Shown: positions 5,150-9,289 of the stretch, piece by piece
Numbering within the stretch: the first letter of the stretch is position 1
How the letters are laid out: each line of letters starts with the position of its first letter
Assembly: GCA_013817555.1 (NCBI GenBank)
Contig: JACDCN010000068.1
Span: 1 to 9,289, forward strand
DNA from: Actinomycetota bacterium
Lineage (GTDB): Bacteria > Actinomycetota > Thermoleophilia > Gaiellales > Gaiellaceae
Direction of reading: 5' to 3'
DNA length: 9,289 nt
Notes under the pieces: generated by a model
Seen by the model: the letters and a program-made list of their open reading frames with translations, nothing else
What the model was told of the DNA's origin: nothing
Database searches by the model: none
Program-made: the position numbers and the translations under genes

Positions 5150-7083
5150 TCGCGCTCGAGCGCCTCGACGAGCAGTGTCGAGACGTCGACGACACGCAGA
5201 TCGCGGCCCGTCTGGCGTACGCCGTCGTCGAGCATGATCGTGCAGAACGGGCAGGCGACTGCGAGCGTGGCCGCGCCGGTCTCGGCCGCCTCGCGGACGC
5301 GCTCCTCGTTGATCGCGGAGCCACGCTCCTCCATCCACATGTGCGCCCCGCCCGCGCCGCAGCAGAACGTGCGCTTGCCGCTCCGCTCCATCTCGACCGG
5401 CTGGCCGACCGCGGCGACGAGCTCACGCGGTGCGGAGACGACGTCGTTGTGCCGCGCGAGGTAGCAGGAGTCGTGGTACGTGATCGAGTCTCCGCTCGCA
5501 GCGGGCGCGAGGCGCCCGTCTCGAACGAGCTCCGCGAGCAACTCCGTGTGATGGACGACCTCGTAGCGGCCGCCGAAGTCCGGGTACTCGTTCGCGAGCG
5601 TGTTGAAGCAGTGCGGGCAGCTCGCGACGATCTTCGTCACGCCACTCTCGTTCAGCGTCGCGACGTTTTGCTCCGCGAAGGATTGGAAGACGTACTCGTT
5701 GCCCATCCGCCGCGCCGGATCTCCGGTGCAGGACTCGCGCGGGCCTAGAATCCCGACGTCGAGTCCGGCTGCCAGCAAGAGCTTCACCGTCGACTCGGCG
5801 GACTGCCGGGCGCGCTCGTCGAACGAGGCCGCGCAGCCGACCCAGTAGAGAACGGCCGGGGGCTCGTCGCCGGGCTCGAGAATACGCACGCCGAGCCCAT
5901 CCGCCCAGGCGGCTCGCTCGCCCTGCGGCTTCCCCCACGGGTTCGAGCTCCGCTCGATGTCGCGGAGCATCGGTTCGGACTCTGCCGGGAAGCGCGACTC
6001 GACCATGACGAGGTGGCGACGGAGATCGACGATGTGGTCGACGTGCTCGATCGCGACCGGGCACTCCTGCACGCACGCCCCACAGGTGACGCAGTCCCAG
6101 ACCACCTCGTCGGTCACGGCGTTCGGCACGAGCGGGGACGGATCGAAGCTCGCGTCAGCGAGCACCTTCGGCCCCTCGGCGAAGACATGGTCTCTCAGAT
6201 CCATGATCAGGAGCTTCGGCGAGAGCTTCTTTCCGGTCGCATAGGCCGGGCAGACGTCCTGGCAGCGCCCGCATTCGGTGCAGGACATCGTGTCGAGGAT
6301 CCCCTTCCACGTCATGTCCTCGACCGTCCCTGCGCCGAAGCGAAGCTCGTCATCGGCGCCTTCGAAGCGCAGCGGCTCGAGTTGGCCAGGCGCTCTCGTC
6401 CGCCCGAAGAAGACGTTCGGAGCGGCGGTCGCGATGTGGAGGTGCTTCGAGTACGGCAGGTAGACGAGGAAGGAGAGGATGATCAGCACGTGGCCCCAGA
6501 CGAAGGCGCGCTCGAGCACCTCGGTTGCTTGGCCGTCGCCGAGCAAACCCGAGAGCGTGTTCGAGACCGGCGACCAGTCGGCGGGCCACTCGTTGAAGCC
6601 GAGCGCAATTTGGCTTCCATGCCAAACAAGCAGGGTCGAGACGATCCCCGTTATCAGCCCGAGGATGAGGTCGGCTTCGCCGAGGTGGCTTCCGCGGAAC
6701 CGCTTCGGCCGTTGCACCTTGCGGATCCAGAACGCGGTCGCGATTCCGATAAGCACGAGCACGCAGAAGAGGTCGACGAGGAGCGCGAACCAGCCCTGCC
6801 GCTCGAGCCACGCGAGCGGGGACTTCGCGGGGAGGCCCGGCTCCCGGTCGACGACGTAGATGGCCGCGAGCACGATCGTCGGCATCAAGACGATGAACCC
6901 CCAGAAGATGAACGCGTGCATGAGCCCCGGCACGAGCTTCCGCAACAGCTTGCTCTGCGCGAGGACCACCACCGCCTCGTTCCGGGCGCGCTTGGGCAGG
7001 TCGTCGAAGCGCTGAAGCGGCGCGCCCATGCGGACGAGCCGGACGAGGAGCAGCGCCCGCCGTGAGAACAGCGCCAGCGCCAC
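5146..7083 (-). CDS. Membrane Fe-S/CCG-domain oxidoreductase, probable ETF:(mena)quinone oxidoreductase
   Basis: A protein of 645 residues from GTG 7083. The N-terminal third is a cytochrome-b-like membrane domain with helices at about 53-79, 97-120, 137-162 and 195-213 and candidate heme histidines His56, His155, His198 and His214/216. Next come two [4Fe-4S] motifs, CTECGRCQDVCP (268-279) and CVTCGACVQECP (331-342). Two CCG-type segments follow: Cys417 with SCTGDPARR (451-459) and SCPHC (488-492), then Cys540, CCGAGG (574-579) and CPFC (611-614). This layout matches the ETF:(methyl)menaquinone oxidoreductase (EMO) type and resembles DgcB. Lying directly after etfBA, it probably takes electrons from ETF to the quinone pool. 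The start is doubtful: the frame continues upstream through 15 hydrophobic codons that complete a first membrane helix, back to an ATA at 7128 overlapping the EtfA stop. The true protein is probably 660 residues. Confidence 0.88.
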   Translation of the reverse strand: MALALFSRRALLLVRLVRMGAPLQRFDDLPKRARNEAVVVLAQSKLLRKLVPGLMHAFIFWGFIVLMPTIVLAAIYVVDREPGLPAKSPLAWLERQGWFALLVDLFCVLVLIGIATAFWIRKVQRPKRFRGSHLGEADLILGLITGIVSTLLVWHGSQIALGFNEWPADWSPVSNTLSGLLGDGQATEVLERAFVWGHVLIILSFLVYLPYSKHLHIATAAPNVFFGRTRAPGQLEPLRFEGADDELRFGAGTVEDMTWKGILDTMSCTECGRCQDVCPAYATGKKLSPKLLIMDLRDHVFAEGPKVLADASFDPSPLVPNAVTDEVVWDCVTCGACVQECPVAIEHVDHIVDLRRHLVMVESRFPAESEPMLRDIERSSNPWGKPQGERAAWADGLGVRILEPGDEPPAVLYWVGCAASFDERARQSAESTVKLLLAAGLDVGILGPRESCTGDPARRMGNEYVFQSFAEQNVATLNESGVTKIVASCPHCFNTLANEYPDFGGRYEVVHHTELLAELVRDGRLAPAASGDSITYHDSCYLARHNDVVSAPRELVAAVGQPVEMERSGKRTFCCGAGGAHMWMEERGSAINEERVREAAETGAATLAVACPFCTIMLDDGVRQTGRDLRVVDVSTLLVEALERE

Positions 7084-7124
7084 GGCCGCGACCGCCGCCA
7101 GGGCGAGCGCGGTCAGCGCAGTGC

Positions 7125-8108
7125 TTATGTCTGTCTCGCTTTCCTGAGCTCGGCCGAAATCGCCGGAACAACCTCGTGCAGGTCGCCAATCACCGCGTAG
7201 TCGGCGCTGGCCAGGATAGGCGCCTGGGGGTCGGTGTTGACCGCCAGGATCGTCTTCGCGCCCTTACAGCCGGCCATGTGCTGCGTCGCGCCGCTGATGC
7301 CGCACGCGATGTAGATGTCGGGCGCGATCTTCGTGCCGGTTTGACCGACCTGATCGGTGTGCGGCCGCCAGCCGGCCATCGTCACCGCCCGGGAGCAACC
7401 GACGGCGCCGCCGAGGAGGTCTGCGAGCTCTTCGATGATCCCGAATCCCTCCGGCGAGCCTGCGCCGCGCCCGGAGGAGACGACCACCTTGGCGTCTGCG
7501 AGCGAGACGCCGCCGGCGGTGTCGTCCTCGGCTCTGTCCGTCACGCGAACGAGCTGGTCGGCTTCCGAAAGTGTCGGAGCAAAATGCTCGACGGCCGCCT
7601 CCCCCGCGGGCGCGCGCTCCGCGGTGACGAGGTGCGGCGCCACCGTGAGGAGAGTGGGGGCGCCGTGGACGTCCGCCTCCTCGAGCAGGCTACCTCCCCA
7701 GCGCAGGCGCGTAACGCGAGCGGGGTCGCCGGAGGCAGCCGCGATGCAGTTTGCGGCGAGGGGGAGGTCGAGGCGCGCGGCGATGTGTGCGAGCACCTCG
7801 TTTCCACGCTCGGTTCCGGCCCCGACGATCGCTGCGGGCTGGAGTCGCTCGGCGAGCTCGACCGCGGCTTGCGCCACCGCGGTCGGCGCGTAGGAGCCGA
7901 ACACCGCGTGCTCGGCGACGTGGAGCGTCGAAACTCCGTGCTCACCGAGCGTCGCGGCGACGCCCTGTGACACAGTGTCACTAGGCGGGGTGACGGCGAG
8001 AGCTTCGATGGAAGCGCCCTGGGCAAGCGTGCGCGCGAGCGCCAGCGCCTGGAGCGAGAGCTCGTCGACTCCTCCCGGCTCGCGTTCGACCACGACGAGA
8101 ACGCTCAC
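7125..8108 (-). CDS. etfA: Electron transfer flavoprotein, alpha subunit
   Basis: A 327-residue soluble protein of normal EtfA length. The N-terminal Rossmann-like domain (about 1-185) is followed by the FAD domain, recognised by SSGRGAG (211-217), SRAVTMAGW (239-247), QVGQTG (253-258) and IYIACGISGATQH (265-277), ending with AVNTDPQAPI (289-298) and ADYAVIGDL (302-310). The EtfA signature is intact except for Thr where Ile or Val is usual before Gln-His. With EtfB it forms the FAD-containing heterodimer that collects electrons from flavin dehydrogenases. The gene before etfB encodes a dimethylglycine/sarcosine dehydrogenase-like protein and the gene after is the probable quinone reductase, so this ETF is likely dedicated to N-demethylation. 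The start is GTG 8108, overlapping the EtfB stop by 1 nt (TAGTG). The stop is TAA at 7127-7125. Confidence 0.95.
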   Translation of the reverse strand: MSVLVVVEREPGGVDELSLQALALARTLAQGASIEALAVTPPSDTVSQGVAATLGEHGVSTLHVAEHAVFGSYAPTAVAQAAVELAERLQPAAIVGAGTERGNEVLAHIAARLDLPLAANCIAAASGDPARVTRLRWGGSLLEEADVHGAPTLLTVAPHLVTAERAPAGEAAVEHFAPTLSEADQLVRVTDRAEDDTAGGVSLADAKVVVSSGRGAGSPEGFGIIEELADLLGGAVGCSRAVTMAGWRPHTDQVGQTGTKIAPDIYIACGISGATQHMAGCKGAKTILAVNTDPQAPILASADYAVIGDLHEVVPAISAELRKARQT

Positions 8109-8875
8109 TACGCGACACCGATCCGCTGGAGGAGCTCGACCACCTTCGGCGCCGCGTCGGGCCCGTGGCCGAGGATCTCGGCCTCTTTGCGCTCGCCGGG
8201 CGGCGAGACGAGGCGTACCTTCTCGAGGCGCGCCGGCGCGGCCGTGGGGGAGCTCGACGCGATCGGCTTCTTCTGGGCGCGCATGCGTCCAGGAACCGAG
8301 GGATAGCGCGGAAAGTTCAACCCCTCCTTCACCGTGACCACTGCCGGCAGTGGCAAGTCGAAGACGTCGCGCCCGCCGGGAACCTCCTGTTCGCAGCGAA
8401 CGCGTCCAGCTTCGACGGCGACGCCCTTGAGGCCGGTCGCGATCGGGCGCTCGAGCGCGTGCGCGACGCGTATTCCCACCTGATAGCCGCCCGAGTCGGC
8501 CGACTCGTTTCCGAAGAAGATCAGGTCGAAGTCGACGCCTGCCGCATGCTCGGCCTCGATCGCATCGAGGATCGCCGTGGCCGTGGCCTGTGCATCCCAG
8601 TCCTCGTCATCTCCGATCACGAGATGAATCGCGCGATCCATTCCGAGCGCCATCGCGTCACGGAGCTGCTCCTCGGCCTCGGGCGGTCCGAGAGTAAGGA
8701 CGACGGATTCGCCGCCGTGCTGCTCGACGATGCGTACGGCTTCCTCGACTCCGCACTCCTCGTGCGGGCTGATCGTGAACCCGAGATGCTGAGTGGCGAT
8801 CGCCTGCTCGTCTGCCGTGAGCACGATCTTCCCGCCCGTCATCGGCACGCGCTTCACGCACACCAGCACATTCAC
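8108..8875 (-). CDS. etfB: Electron transfer flavoprotein, beta subunit
   Basis: A 255-residue protein of normal EtfB length, starting MNVLVCVKRVP. It carries the ISPHEECGVEEAVRI segment (35-49), the nucleotide-contacting loop FFGNESADSGGYQVG (120-134) and the C-terminal beta-subunit signature around VKEGLNFPRYPSVPGRMRAQ (182-201). It partners EtfA; in the ETFs known best the beta subunit binds AMP and forms the recognition site for the donor dehydrogenase. GTG 8875 is the start: it overlaps the upstream stop by 4 nt (GTGA) and the family N-terminus begins exactly there. The Shine-Dalgarno is weak, consistent with translational coupling. Whether this ETF bifurcates cannot be decided by eye, and nothing in the context requires it. 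Confidence 0.95.
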   Translation of the reverse strand: MNVLVCVKRVPMTGGKIVLTADEQAIATQHLGFTISPHEECGVEEAVRIVEQHGGESVVLTLGPPEAEEQLRDAMALGMDRAIHLVIGDDEDWDAQATATAILDAIEAEHAAGVDFDLIFFGNESADSGGYQVGIRVAHALERPIATGLKGVAVEAGRVRCEQEVPGGRDVFDLPLPAVVTVKEGLNFPRYPSVPGRMRAQKKPIASSSPTAAPARLEKVRLVSPPGERKEAEILGHGPDAAPKVVELLQRIGVA

Positions 8876-9289
8876 GAGCGGATCCGCGTGTTCTCGGGAT
8901 CGAAGACGGGCGTCGGGCCCGCGACGGCGACCGTGACCGGGTACCGGTCGCCCATGTACTCGACGGCCAGCTCTACGCCCTCGACCGCGTGCTCAGGCGG
9001 CAGATACGCCATGAGGAGGTGCTTGCCTACGGACGGGCCTGCGCCGGCGCTCGTGACGTACGAGCCGCGACCTTTGCCGTCCACGATCCGGGCACCGCCG
9101 CGGGTCACGACGGGCTCGCGGCCGAGCGGATACCGCGCGACACCGTTCGACGATGCGTGATCGTCGACCGTGAGGGTGCAGAGGATCGTCACCGGCTCTT
9201 CCTCGCGGGCACGGAGGTACTCATCCTTGCCGACGAAGTCCTGCTCCTTCACCTTCGGGGCGCCCATGCCGGCTTCGACCACCGTGTAC
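8872..9289 (-). CDS. GcvT-fold C-terminal domain of a dimethylglycine/sarcosine dehydrogenase-like protein, partial
   Basis: The last 138 residues of a gene that enters from the right edge; the frame is open to the boundary. It reads as the end of a GcvT-type aminomethyltransferase domain: VEAGMG, then KEQDFVGKDEYL (14-25 from the edge), a strand with CTLTVDD (37-43), YVTSAGAGPSVGK (77-89), AYLPPE (94-99) and a final PENTRIRS. In dimethylglycine and sarcosine dehydrogenases this domain follows an FAD amine-oxidase domain and traps the released formaldehyde equivalent as methylene-tetrahydrofolate. The etfBA genes that follow at once suggest an ETF-reducing dehydrogenase of this kind. Only the folate-domain end is seen, so a stand-alone GcvT-like protein or DmdA-like demethylase is possible. 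The GTG at 9282 is an internal codon: typical homologous sequence continues upstream of it. The stop overlaps the etfB start by 4 nt. Confidence 0.8.
   Translation of the reverse strand, partial: YTVVEAGMGAPKVKEQDFVGKDEYLRAREEEPVTILCTLTVDDHASSNGVARYPLGREPVVTRGGARIVDGKGRGSYVTSAGAGPSVGKHLLMAYLPPEHAVEGVELAVEYMGDRYPVTVAVAGPTPVFDPENTRIRS

Noticed and set aside
5152..5163. A 12-bp perfect palindrome GCGCTCGAGCGC just before the GMC start codon
   Set aside because: It encodes the C-terminus of the upstream protein, and CTCGAG-centred palindromes arise easily from this codon use; there is no loop or U-tract for a terminator and no second copy supporting an operator.
5150..5338. A 63-residue leader on the GMC dehydrogenase
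   Set aside because: The extra residues are Arg-rich, do not resemble a signal peptide and overlap the oxidoreductase gene; the FAD fold begins right after ATG 5149.
3857..5464. A 535-codon open frame on the plus strand opposite the GMC and membrane oxidoreductase genes
   Set aside because: Its translation has no recognisable domain, is rich in Arg, Val, Ala and Asp, and mirrors two well-supported genes. Long antisense frames are expected in GC-rich coding DNA.
6013..7065. A 350-codon plus-strand open frame opposite the membrane oxidoreductase
   Set aside because: Highly charged, low-complexity product with no domain; the opposite strand has clear Fe-S and membrane motifs.
1..9289. Pyrrolysine readthrough (in-frame TAG) in the methyl-transfer genes
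   Set aside because: None of the visible genes has an internal TAG that would join two parts of one protein; the only relevant TAG is the normal EtfB stop.

Overview
The window is strongly GC-rich, densely packed, and shows no rRNA, tRNA, CRISPR array or insertion sequence. Nine of its ten coding sequences lie on the minus strand in two runs, separated by one plus-strand IclR-type regulator. The composition, frequent GTG starts, 1-8 nt gene overlaps, and pairing of ETF with a membrane Fe-S/CCG oxidoreductase suggest a high-GC, probably actinobacterial organism that respires with a quinone, perhaps menaquinone. This placement is an inference; no phylogenetic marker is present.

Left run (1-2650, minus strand, read right to left): a corrinoid methyl-carrier protein, a DUF1638 protein, a small 'virulence factor' (PF13769-type) protein, a methylcorrinoid:tetrahydrofolate methyltransferase of the MtgA/AcsE type, and the first 43 residues of a ferredoxin-domain corrinoid-reactivating ATPase (RACo/RamA, DUF4445-type), cut by the window edge. 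This is most of a B12-dependent demethylation system. The substrate-specific methyltransferase (MttB/MtgB-like) is not in view.

Centre (2651-2723): a 73-bp divergent control region with a perfect TGTTCC-N7-GGAACA palindrome and plausible promoters for both directions, followed by the iclR-type gene (2724-3482, plus strand).

Right run (3446-9289, minus strand, read right to left): the C-terminal end of a GcvT-fold (dimethylglycine/sarcosine dehydrogenase-like) protein, EtfB, EtfA, a cytochrome-b/Fe-S/CCG membrane oxidoreductase that probably passes ETF electrons to quinone, and a BetA-like GMC choline dehydrogenase. The last gene overlaps the 3' end of the regulator tail to tail by 37 bp.

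Together the genes fit stepwise demethylation of choline/glycine betaine. The GMC enzyme would oxidise choline; an unseen methyltransferase plus the corrinoid protein and MtgA-like enzyme would move one methyl to tetrahydrofolate; and the GcvT-domain dehydrogenase with EtfAB and the membrane oxidoreductase would oxidise the remaining N-methyls and feed electrons to respiration. The substrate is inferred from family membership and context only. The least understood parts are the DUF1638 and PF13769 proteins embedded in the corrinoid operon, and the apparent ATA start of the membrane oxidoreductase.
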